Positions 1 through 6,222 of a stretch of 6,222 nucleotides of DNA are shown here, piece by piece (within the stretch, counting starts at the first letter, position 1; each line of letters begins with the position of its first letter). Source of the DNA: Burkholderiales bacterium RIFCSPHIGHO2_12_FULL_61_11 (GTDB lineage: Bacteria; Pseudomonadota; Gammaproteobacteria; Burkholderiales; Burkholderiaceae_C); contig MERZ01000183.1 of NCBI GenBank assembly GCA_001770785.1, positions 1 through 6,222 of the forward strand. Direction: 5' to 3'. The notes under the pieces are model-generated. The model was not told the origin of the DNA. It ran no database searches and was given only the letters and a program-made list of their open reading frames with translations. A program made the translations under genes and the position numbers.

Positions 1-628
1 CGATCCGGCCAAACTGGGCGACCGTCTCGGCGCGCGCTGGGCCACGGCCGAGACCTCGTTCAAATACCATGCGAGCTGCCGCCACACGCATCCAGCGGCC
101 GATGCGCTGCTGCAGGTCATGCAGGCGAACGGTCTCAAGCCGGACGATCTGGCGCGCGTGATCACCCATGTGCATCAGGGTGCCATCGACGTGCTGGGTC
201 CGGTGCTGCGGCCTGCAACGGTGCACCAGAGCAAATTTTCCATGGGCACCGTGCTGGCGCTGGTGGCGCGCTTCGGCCACGCCGGCCTGGTCGAGTTTGA
301 CCAGCATTTTCTCGACGCCGCCACGCAAAGCCTGCGTGACCGCGTGACGATGGAACTCGACGCCGAAGTCGATGCTGCCTACCCGCAGCGCTGGATCGGC
401 AAGGTCACCGTGCACACCACCGATGGCCGGGTGCTGCAGGGCCGGGTCGACGAACCCAAGGGCGACCCTGGCAACACGCTGAGCCGCGACGAAATCAGCG
501 CCAAGGCGCTGCGGCTCGCGGCCTTCAGCGGCGGCGCCACGCCCACCGAAATGCAGGCCGCCGTAGCATCGCTGTGGCAAGTGGCGCAGTGGCCGCGCGT
601 CGGGCTCTTGCTGCGAGGCGCAGCATGA
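1..628 (+). CDS. MmgE/PrpD family protein, C-terminal part (5' end outside window)
   Basis: This is an open frame with no stop from base 2 to the TGA at 626-628, giving about 208 residues. The family is usually around 450 residues, so roughly the N-terminal half lies upstream of the window; the first ATG at 119 is internal. The stretch FKYHASCRHTH at about residues 20-30 of the visible part matches the conserved K-x-x-x-S-C-x-x-x-H region of the family. KFSMGTVLALVARFG and DEPKGDPGNTLSRDEI match its C-terminal domain, the latter being the usual G-x-P-x-N-x-L-S-x-x-E segment. Known members are 2-methylcitrate dehydratase PrpD, cis-aconitate decarboxylase and iminodisuccinate epimerase, all cytoplasmic enzymes acting on di- or tricarboxylates. 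The specific reaction cannot be assigned here. The stop overlaps the start of the next gene (ATGA), which suggests one operon with a CoA-ester lyase. Family assignment is secure; substrate is unknown. Confidence 0.9.
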   Translation, partial: DPAKLGDRLGARWATAETSFKYHASCRHTHPAADALLQVMQANGLKPDDLARVITHVHQGAIDVLGPVLRPATVHQSKFSMGTVLALVARFGHAGLVEFDQHFLDAATQSLRDRVTMELDAEVDAAYPQRWIGKVTVHTTDGRVLQGRVDEPKGDPGNTLSRDEISAKALRLAAFSGGATPTEMQAAVASLWQVAQWPRVGLLLRGAA

Positions 629-1488
629 ATGAGGCCTTGAACCCCTCGCTGGCGCTGGCCCGCTCCTTCCTGTTTGTTCCCGCGACCCGACCCGAGCGCT
701 ACGCCAAGGCGCTGGCCTCGGGCGCCGACGCGGTGATCATCGATCTGGAAGATGCGGTGGCCCCGGCGGACAAGACGGCGGCACGCCAGCTGCTGGCGCA
801 GGCCTGGCCTGGCCTGCCAGCGGCCCAGCGCGGCCGCGTGCTGGTCCGGCTCAATGCCAGCGGCACGGCATGGCATGACAACGACCTGGCGATGCTGGGC
901 ACGCTCGGCGTGCTGGGCGTGGTGTTGCCCAAGGCCGAATCCTCCGCCGACCTGGCGCGCGTGGCGGCTGCCGTGGGGCCCGAGTGCGCGCTGCTGCCCA
1001 TGATCGAATCGGTCGCCGGGCTCGATGCGATTGACGTGCTGGCGCGCAGTCCGGGGGTAGCAAGGCTGGCTTTTGGCAACCTGGATTTCCAGGCCGATGC
1101 GGGCATGGCCTGCGGTCCCGATGAGCCCGAGCTGATGGCGGTGCGCCTGGCCCTGGTGCTGGCCTCGCGCCGCGCGGCACTGGCCGCGCCCGTGGACGGC
1201 GTGACCGCTGGCACGCAGGACGCGGCGCAACTGCAATGCGACGCCCTGCGCAGCCGACGCGGCGGCTTCGGCGGCAAGCTGTGCATCCATCCGTCGCAGG
1301 TGGCTGGCGTGAATGCTGCGTTCACGCCCAGCCCTGCCGAAATCGACTGGGCGCGCCGCGTGCTGGCCGCCTTTGAAGCGGCCGGTGGCGGCGTGTTCAG
1401 CCTTGATGGCCGCATGGTGGATGCGCCAGTGCTGCTTCTTGCACAACGCACGCTGGCGCAAAGCCACACCGGGCAAGGCGGTACTTGA
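625..1488 (+). CDS. HpcH/HpaI aldolase / CitE-like CoA-ester lyase
   Basis: The 287-residue protein matches the stand-alone CitE-like lyases (about 275-320 residues), which are cytoplasmic TIM-barrel enzymes that cleave CoA thioesters such as malyl-CoA or citramalyl-CoA. The N-terminal LFVPATRPERYAKAL followed by DAVIIDLEDAVAP (residues 16-47) is the family signature. VRLNASGT (74-81) holds the conserved Arg, MIESVAG (126-132) holds Glu128, and FGNLDFQAD (150-158) holds Asp154. Glu128 and Asp154 are 26 residues apart, as expected for the Mg2+ ligands. KLCIHPSQV (218-226) is the conserved C-terminal motif. I chose the ATG at 625 because homology begins just after it, it overlaps the upstream stop as ATGA, and a GAGG lies at 615-618. 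The ATG at 574 would add 17 unrelated residues inside the upstream gene. No citD or citF gene is visible, so a citrate lyase complex subunit is unlikely. Substrate is inferred, not shown. Confidence 0.9.
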   Translation: MNEALNPSLALARSFLFVPATRPERYAKALASGADAVIIDLEDAVAPADKTAARQLLAQAWPGLPAAQRGRVLVRLNASGTAWHDNDLAMLGTLGVLGVVLPKAESSADLARVAAAVGPECALLPMIESVAGLDAIDVLARSPGVARLAFGNLDFQADAGMACGPDEPELMAVRLALVLASRRAALAAPVDGVTAGTQDAAQLQCDALRSRRGGFGGKLCIHPSQVAGVNAAFTPSPAEIDWARRVLAAFEAAGGGVFSLDGRMVDAPVLLLAQRTLAQSHTGQGGT

Positions 1489-1580
1489 CAAGGGTTTACC
1501 CGATTGCACTCCCGGGATCGAATTCATCAGGATGACGGAATTGCCGCAAGCGCGGAATCCCAGGCGATCAGATCAACAAA

Positions 1581-1596
1581 TGGCAGGCGCATGGCG
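1581..1596 (+). promoter_or_regulatory. Candidate sigma-54 (-24/-12) promoter for the TRAP operon
   Basis: TGGCAGGCGCATGGCG has the diagnostic GG-N10-GC spacing and matches the TGGCAC-N5-TTGC consensus at most of the key positions. It departs from it at the sixth base, at the second T before GC, and at the final A. The predicted start would be near 1606-1607, giving an 85-90 nt leader before dctP. Just upstream, 1571-1583 resembles an IHF site (ATCAA core, then an imperfect TTR). Many dctP-type TRAP operons are driven by the DctB/DctD system with sigma-54, which fits, but no activator gene or clear activator site is visible. No convincing sigma-70 promoter was found in this gap. Confidence 0.35.
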
Positions 1597-1644
1597 TGGG
1601 TTTCTACGTATGGGGATCAGCAAATACTCGGGTTATATTTTTAG

Positions 1645-2706
<1,062 letters not shown>

Positions 2707-2715
2707 TCACACAAC

Positions 2716-2725
2716 AAAGGAAGGG
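2716..2725 (+). promoter_or_regulatory. Ribosome binding site of dctQ, partly inside a hairpin
   Basis: AAAGGAAGGG is purine-rich and sits six bases before the ATG at 2732, good spacing for that start. The second half (2721-2725) is paired in the terminator-like hairpin at 2721-2743, while AAAGG at 2716-2720 stays free. No such sequence precedes the alternative ATG at 2753 at normal distance. The site therefore bears on both the choice of start and how often dctQ is translated. Confidence 0.5.
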
Positions 2726-2748
2726 CCCGCAATGCGGGCCTTTTGTTT
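2721..2748 (+). terminator. Intrinsic-terminator-like hairpin between dctP and dctQ
   Basis: AAGGGCCCGC (2721-2730) pairs with GCGGGCCTTT (2734-2743) around an AAT loop: ten pairs, mostly G-C, with one G-U. TTTTGTTT (2741-2748) supplies the T-tract. This is the best terminator structure in the window. Its place after the binding-protein gene and before the membrane-subunit genes suggests partial termination, giving more dctP than dctQM transcript, a known arrangement for binding-protein transporters. The loop and 3' arm contain the ATG at 2732, so the structure may also hinder dctQ translation. Confidence 0.75.
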
Positions 2749-3289
2749 ACCTATGCGCTGGTTAGAACATCTCGAGGAGGGGCTGATCACCTTCCTGATG
2801 GCGGCGATGACGCTGCTCACCTTTGTGCAGGTGATCGCGCGCTACGTCTTTAACTACAGCTTCGCCTGGGCCCTGGAACTGACCGGAGTCATGTTTGCCT
2901 GGCTGATCTTTGTCGGCATGTCCTACGGCGTGCGGGTTGGTGCCCACATTGGCGTCGATGCGGCGGTCAAGTTGCTCGGCTCCCGTGCCGCGCGGGTGGT
3001 CAGCTCGATTGCCGCCGTGCTTTGCATCATCTACGCCTTGATTGTCACCTTCGGCGGCTACCAGTATGTGCGCAAGATGTACGACGTGGGCATCCTGATG
3101 CAGGACTTGCCGATACAGAGCTGGATTCCGCGCATGATCCTTCCCATTGGCTTTGCGCTGCTGGCGTTTCGCTTCTCGCAGGTGCTGTGGCGCTTGGTGA
3201 GCGGCAAGGAAGCGCACCTGCTCGGCGACGAGGCCGAGGATGCGCTGAAGCTCAAGGAAGACGAGCCACAAAGTGAGGTGCGCAAATGA
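2732..3289 (+). CDS. dctQ: TRAP transporter small permease subunit, DctQ family
   Basis: This is the small inner-membrane subunit of the TRAP transporter, which pairs with DctM. With the ATG at 2732 it has 185 residues, normal for the family. Four membrane segments are visible at about 16-37, 50-66, 87-109 and 133-153. Family motifs include VQVIARYVFN (32-41), WALELTG (46-52), SYGVRVGAHIGVD (64-76) and WIPRMILPIGF (131-141). The C-terminal tail after residue 158 is charged and acidic. The start is uncertain: ATG 2732 has a well-spaced ribosome binding site but lies in the loop of the terminator-like hairpin. ATG 2753 (residue 8, MRWLEHLEE) matches where homologues usually begin but has no ribosome binding site at normal distance. 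The stop overlaps the dctM start as ATGA, implying coupled translation and equal amounts of the two membrane subunits. Confidence 0.92.
   Translation: MRAFCLPMRWLEHLEEGLITFLMAAMTLLTFVQVIARYVFNYSFAWALELTGVMFAWLIFVGMSYGVRVGAHIGVDAAVKLLGSRAARVVSSIAAVLCIIYALIVTFGGYQYVRKMYDVGILMQDLPIQSWIPRMILPIGFALLAFRFSQVLWRLVSGKEAHLLGDEAEDALKLKEDEPQSEVRK
3275..3280 (+). promoter_or_regulatory. Ribosome binding site of dctM inside the dctQ 3' end
   Basis: GAGGTG lies five bases before the dctM ATG at 3286 and within the last codons of dctQ. Together with the ATGA overlap it supports re-initiation by ribosomes finishing dctQ. Confidence 0.65.
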
Positions 3290-4563
3290 CCATCGCTGCA
3301 TTGTTCATCCTGCTGTTTCTCTTCATGGTGCTGGGCATGCCGGTGGCGGTTGCGCTCGGCCTGTCTTCGCTGCTGACCATCCTGTTTTTTGCACAGGACT
3401 CGCTGGCGTCCCTGTCGCTCAAGCTGTTCGAGACCTCCGAGCACTACACGCTGCTGGCCATTCCCTTCTTCATTCTGGGTGGCGCCTTCATGACCACCGG
3501 CGGCGTGGCGCGGCGCATGATCCGCTTTGCCAACGCCTGCATCGGGCACATGCGCGGCGGCCTGGCAATGGCTTCGGTGCTGGCCTGCATGCTGTTTGCC
3601 GCGGTGTCGGGCTCGTCACCGGCCACCGTGGTTGCCGTGGGTGCGATTGTGATTGCCGGCATGGTGCGCGCGGGGTATCCGCAGACTTTCGCGGCTGGCG
3701 TGATCTGCAATGCCGGCACGCTGGGCATCCTGATCCCGCCGTCGATCGTGATGGTGGTTTATGGCGCCGCCACGGAAACATCGGTCGGCAAGCTGTTCAT
3801 GGCCGGCGTGATCCCCGGCATCATGCTGGGCCTGATGTTGATGGTTGCCATCTATGTGCGGGCGCGCATGCTTGATTTGCCGCGGCAGCCGCGCGCGTCC
3901 ATGGGCGAGATTTTGAAATCCGGTCGCGATTCGCTCTGGGGTCTGCTGCTGATTGTGATCATCCTGGGCGGCATTTACGGCGGCATCTTCACGCCGACCG
4001 AGGCGGCGGCCGTGGCGGCCGTTTATGCATTCTTCATCGCCGTGTTCGTCTATCGCGACATTGGCATGAAGCAGGTCCCGCATGTGCTGCTTGAGGCGGG
4101 CAAGGTGACGGTGATGCTGATGTTCATCGTCGCCAATGCGCTGCTGTTCGCGCATGTGCTGACGACCGAGCGTATCCCGCAGACGATTGCCGAGGTGATC
4201 ATTGGCTGGGGCATGCCGGCTTGGCAGTTCCTGGTGGTCGTGAACATTTTGCTGCTGGTGGCGGGCATGTTCATGGAGCCCACGGGCATCATCCTGATCC
4301 TGGCGCCCATCCTGTTTCCGATCGCCTCGCGGCTGGGCATCGACCCGGTGCACCTGGGCATCATCATGGTGGTGAACCTTGAGATCGGCATGGTGACGCC
4401 GCCCATCGGGCTGAACCTGTTCGTGACTGCCGGCATCACCAAGATGTCGATTATGCGGGTGGCTCAGGCAGCGCTGCCGTGGACGCTGGTGCTGCTGCTG
4501 TTCCTGGTGCTTCTGACTTACATACCGACCATCGCGCTGTTCCTGCCCAACCTGCTGTTCTGA
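3286..4563 (+). CDS. dctM: TRAP transporter large permease subunit, DctM family
   Basis: The 425-residue protein has the family's usual length. It is the large inner-membrane subunit that carries the substrate path and uses an ion gradient, normally Na+, to drive uptake. It is hydrophobic throughout, consistent with about 11-13 membrane segments including helical hairpins. Hallmarks in order are LGMPVAVALGLSS (16-28), IPFFILGGAFM (59-69), VSGSSPATVVAVG (107-119), GTLGILIPPSIVM (144-156), GGIFTPTEAAAVA (232-244), GMFMEPTGIILILAP (327-341) and NLEIGMVTPPIGLNLFV (364-380). The GSSPAT and TPPIGLNL segments belong to the two repeats that form the ion and substrate sites in structures of related transporters. 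The start is set by the ATGA overlap with dctQ and a GAGGTG ribosome binding site. No frameshift or missing motif was seen, so the transporter looks intact and ends the operon. Confidence 0.96.
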   Translation: MTIAALFILLFLFMVLGMPVAVALGLSSLLTILFFAQDSLASLSLKLFETSEHYTLLAIPFFILGGAFMTTGGVARRMIRFANACIGHMRGGLAMASVLACMLFAAVSGSSPATVVAVGAIVIAGMVRAGYPQTFAAGVICNAGTLGILIPPSIVMVVYGAATETSVGKLFMAGVIPGIMLGLMLMVAIYVRARMLDLPRQPRASMGEILKSGRDSLWGLLLIVIILGGIYGGIFTPTEAAAVAAVYAFFIAVFVYRDIGMKQVPHVLLEAGKVTVMLMFIVANALLFAHVLTTERIPQTIAEVIIGWGMPAWQFLVVVNILLLVAGMFMEPTGIILILAPILFPIASRLGIDPVHLGIIMVVNLEIGMVTPPIGLNLFVTAGITKMSIMRVAQAALPWTLVLLLFLVLLTYIPTIALFLPNLLF

Positions 4564-4580
4564 GGGCCCGCATCGATTGA

Positions 4581-4607
4581 GCCTGGCCGTCGTGAGAGCG
4601 GCCGGGC
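4581..4607 (+). terminator. GC-rich hairpin between convergent dctM and DUF2189 gene
   Basis: GCCTGGCCG (4581-4589) pairs with CGGCCGGGC (4599-4607): nine pairs with one G-U around a nine-base loop. It lies 18 bases after the dctM stop in the only gap between the two convergent genes. There is no T-tract directly on either strand, so it is not a textbook intrinsic terminator. It could stabilise the dctM mRNA end or work with Rho. The rest of the 107-bp gap shows nothing else clear. Confidence 0.4.
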
Positions 4608-4670
4608 ACTGACCGAAAAGCCGGGTTTATTCTCTGCGATCGAAAACCAGTCCCGCGTTCGTGATCCGCT

Positions 4671-5567
4671 TCAGGTTTTCAGGTTCGCGTCAGCTTCCGG
4701 CTCCGCCACGGCCTCCTGCCAGCGCACCGCGCCGCGGTAAGCATGCCAGCTGGCATGGCCTAGCAGTGGGCCGATCACGATCAGGCCCAAGCCCCATGGC
4801 AGCAGCGCCAGCGTGATGAGGGCTGTGATCAGCACACCCCACAGCAGCATCACGCCCGGGTTGGCAAACACCACGCGGATGCTGTTAATGGCCGCCGTGA
4901 TGGCATCGGTGTCGCGGTCCAGGATCATCGGGATGGAAACCACCGCAGTGGAAAAAACCAGCCCGGCGAAGGCCCCGCCCACGGCCAGGTACACCACCAC
5001 AAACTCCCAGTTGTCAGGGTTGAACACCGCGTTGATGACCCCGGTGGTGGACGGCATGCCGGTATTGAAGAACACCGCAAACACCACCAGTGAGGCGCGA
5101 CCCCAAATCAGTTCCAGCACGATGAGCACCAGCACCAGCATGCCCATGCTGCGGAGGTGCGCGTTCCAGCAGGTCAGCGAGCTACTGAAATCGGGCCTGA
5201 GACCCTGCTCGCGACGGCGGCTCACCTCGTACAGCCCCATGGCCAGAAATGGCCCCACCAGCAGGCAGCCGGAGGCCATCGATAGCGTGTATTCGGGCTT
5301 GGCGCGAAACACCGCGGCCAGCGTGATGGCCATGAGCCAGAAGCACAAGCCATAAAAGAGGCCGATGCCCAGGTGCGCCACCAGGTCGCGCCCCCCGGCT
5401 CTCAGCCAGCGAAACGGATCCAGCGGCGCCAGCGACACCATCAGCGCCTGCGGACCGACGGGCGGCGGCAGCACGTAGGGCTTGTCCATGACGGGAAGCG
5501 CGTCAACGCTCTGGCTGGCAGCGGCCGGGGGTGGGTTGGAATCAGGAGGAGGCGTGGAGGACGTCAT
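4671..5567 (-). CDS. DUF2189 family integral membrane protein
   Basis: The 298-residue protein belongs to the DUF2189 family, inner-membrane proteins of unknown function common in proteobacteria. Residues 1-40 are a proline- and serine-rich tail, probably cytoplasmic. The conserved core begins at LDPFRWLRAGGRDL (49-62). GCLLVGPFLAMGLYEVSRR (100-118) and ILDRDTDAITAAINSI (215-230) are the typical family segments. PLLGHASWHAYR (267-278) is the usual end, followed by an acidic tail. Membrane segments lie at about 63-87, 95-113, 140-167, 187-214 and 238-270. The start at 5567 has no clear ribosome binding site; Met27 is an alternative, also without one. It converges on dctM and diverges from a paralogous gene at 5707. 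Family assignment is fairly sure from the motifs; function is unknown. Confidence 0.87.
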   Translation of the reverse strand: MTSSTPPPDSNPPPAAASQSVDALPVMDKPYVLPPPVGPQALMVSLAPLDPFRWLRAGGRDLVAHLGIGLFYGLCFWLMAITLAAVFRAKPEYTLSMASGCLLVGPFLAMGLYEVSRRREQGLRPDFSSSLTCWNAHLRSMGMLVLVLIVLELIWGRASLVVFAVFFNTGMPSTTGVINAVFNPDNWEFVVVYLAVGGAFAGLVFSTAVVSIPMILDRDTDAITAAINSIRVVFANPGVMLLWGVLITALITLALLPWGLGLIVIGPLLGHASWHAYRGAVRWQEAVAEPEADANLKT

Positions 5568-5706
5568 GGCGTTTGGCTTGAGTAAGGGGAAATAATGTCA
5601 GCCCGCAGACTAACCAGCCGCCGGGGCCTTGTCCACTCAGGAAAACGCCAACACGGGCAGGGGCGGCGCGTTTCTATTCAATGCGGGCTGCAGGTATGCT
5701 TAGGGC
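5568..5706. other. Divergent intergenic region between two DUF2189-like genes
   Basis: This 139-bp stretch must hold the promoters of both divergent genes. On the + strand, TATGCT at 5695-5700 resembles a -10 box and ends seven bases before the GTG at 5707. The best -35 at 17-bp spacing is a poor TTCTAT at 5672-5677. On the - strand no convincing promoter or ribosome binding site was found. No palindrome suggestive of a strong operator stands out. Confidence 0.4.
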
Positions 5707-6222
5707 GTGACCCGACCCCATCCTCCTCCTTCCCCGCCGTCGCTGCCCGCTGGCCAGCCGACGCTGCCTGCCATTCGGACCATCGGGTTGTCTCAGCCGC
5801 TGCACTGGCTGGTGCGAGGCGCGCAGGACATGCGGCGCGGCGGCTGGCTGAGCCTGGCGCATGGCTTGCTGCCAGCGGCCTTTGGCGCCTTGCTGGTGCT
5901 GCTGGCCCGCGACTATTTCTGGCTGCTGGCCGGCGCATTTTCTGGCTTTCTGGTGGTGGCTCCGGTGCTGGCCACCAGCCTGTACGCGATCAGCCGCGCG
6001 CTGGAACGCGGCGAGGCCGTCAACCTGCAGCTCGTCGTCAACACCTGGACCCGCTGGCAACACTCGCGCTATGCGGTGAGCGGGGGTTACTGGAGTCTGG
6101 TGCGCTTTGGCCTGCTGCTGGCACTGGCCGGCACCGGCTGGGTGCTGACCTCGGCCGCGCTCATCACGCTGATGGCGCCGCAGCCCATCGATACGCCGCT
6201 CGATTACCTGCGCCATGAGATC
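5707..6222 (+). CDS. DUF2189-like membrane protein, N-terminal part (3' end outside window)
   Basis: The frame is open from a GTG at 5707, just after an in-frame TAG at 5701-5703, to the window end: 172 codons with no stop. Residues 1-30 form a proline-rich tail (HPPPSPPSLPAG). The next part, LSQPLHWLVRGAQDMRRGG, aligns with LDPFRWLRAGGRDLVAHLG of the divergent neighbour. SGFLVVAPVLATSLYAISR aligns with SGCLLVGPFLAMGLYEVSR at the same relative spacing. Two membrane segments (about 49-64 and 67-90) are followed by a hydrophilic stretch and another hydrophobic one (about 132-154). GTG 5707 is the earliest possible start; the next ATG is at 5830, inside the conserved core, so it is too late. No good ribosome binding site precedes the GTG. 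The family call rests on resemblance to the neighbour and the DUF2189 pattern; function is unknown. Confidence 0.8.
   Translation, partial: MTRPHPPPSPPSLPAGQPTLPAIRTIGLSQPLHWLVRGAQDMRRGGWLSLAHGLLPAAFGALLVLLARDYFWLLAGAFSGFLVVAPVLATSLYAISRALERGEAVNLQLVVNTWTRWQHSRYAVSGGYWSLVRFGLLLALAGTGWVLTSAALITLMAPQPIDTPLDYLRHEI

Noticed and set aside
574..624. Upstream ATG at 574 as the start of the CitE-like gene
   Set aside because: It would add 17 Ala/Arg-rich residues inside the coding region of the previous gene. ATG 625 has the ATGA overlap and the start position expected for the family.
1485..1490. Perfect TTGACA -35 hexamer overlapping the stop codon of the CitE-like gene
   Set aside because: No -10-like hexamer lies 15-19 bases downstream; the following DNA is GC-rich (CACTCCCGGG), so it is unlikely to be a sigma-70 promoter.
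379..1527. 382-codon open frame on the minus strand
   Set aside because: It lies antisense to the MmgE/PrpD and CitE-like genes, both with clear family motifs. Its His/Gln/Arg-rich composition is that of a reverse-frame artefact.
3616..4353. 245-codon minus-strand open frame opposite dctM
   Set aside because: It is a His/Asp/Gln-rich reverse shadow of a hydrophobic transporter gene with no recognisable motif.
4562..4571. AGGGCCCGCA after dctM, also present in the dctP/dctQ hairpin (2722-2731)
   Set aside because: The copy after dctM has no complementary arm nearby, so it does not form the same hairpin. A shared GC-rich 10-mer in this kind of DNA is probably chance.
4813..5355. 180-codon + strand open frame opposite the DUF2189 gene
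   Set aside because: It is Ser/Thr-rich antisense of a membrane-protein gene and shows no family signal; the minus frame carries the conserved motifs.
5595..6218. Long + strand open frame of 207 codons with a fair AAGGGG ribosome site before its ATG
   Set aside because: The product is an Ala/Arg-rich low-complexity sequence typical of a shadow frame in GC-rich DNA. The frame starting at GTG 5707 over the same DNA shows clear membrane-protein character and resemblance to the neighbouring DUF2189 protein.

Overview
The window is GC-rich, tightly packed bacterial DNA. Codon usage and protein families suggest a betaproteobacterium of the Burkholderiales, most likely a Comamonadaceae-type organism. 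This placement rests on the look of the proteins, not on a search. No RNA gene, insertion sequence, CRISPR array or phage feature was seen.

Left part (1-1488, + strand): the C-terminal half of an MmgE/PrpD-family protein is followed, through an ATGA stop/start overlap, by a complete HpcH/HpaI (CitE-like) CoA-ester lyase. The two are translationally coupled and look like part of a carboxylic-acid catabolic operon that continues upstream of the window.

Middle part (1489-4563, + strand): a 204-bp non-coding gap holds a candidate sigma-54 promoter, a small hairpin with a T-run and a good ribosome binding site. It leads into a complete TRAP transporter: solute-binding protein DctP, small membrane subunit DctQ and large membrane subunit DctM. 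An intrinsic-terminator-like hairpin sits between dctP and dctQ and covers the likely dctQ start codon. dctQ and dctM overlap by ATGA. Together the left and middle parts suggest import of a di- or tricarboxylate followed by dehydration or hydration and CoA-ester cleavage; the exact substrate cannot be read from the sequence.

Right part (4564-6222): a convergent gap with one GC-rich hairpin separates dctM from a minus-strand gene for a DUF2189-type multi-pass membrane protein. Divergent from it, starting at a GTG at 5707 and running off the window end, is a second DUF2189-like membrane protein. The two are recognisably paralogous and both have proline-rich N-terminal tails. Their function is unknown and no link to the transporter is evident.

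I see no clearly new biological system. The points most worth checking are the dctP/dctQ hairpin with its overlapping start codon, the divergent DUF2189 pair, and the substrate of the catabolic and transport cluster.
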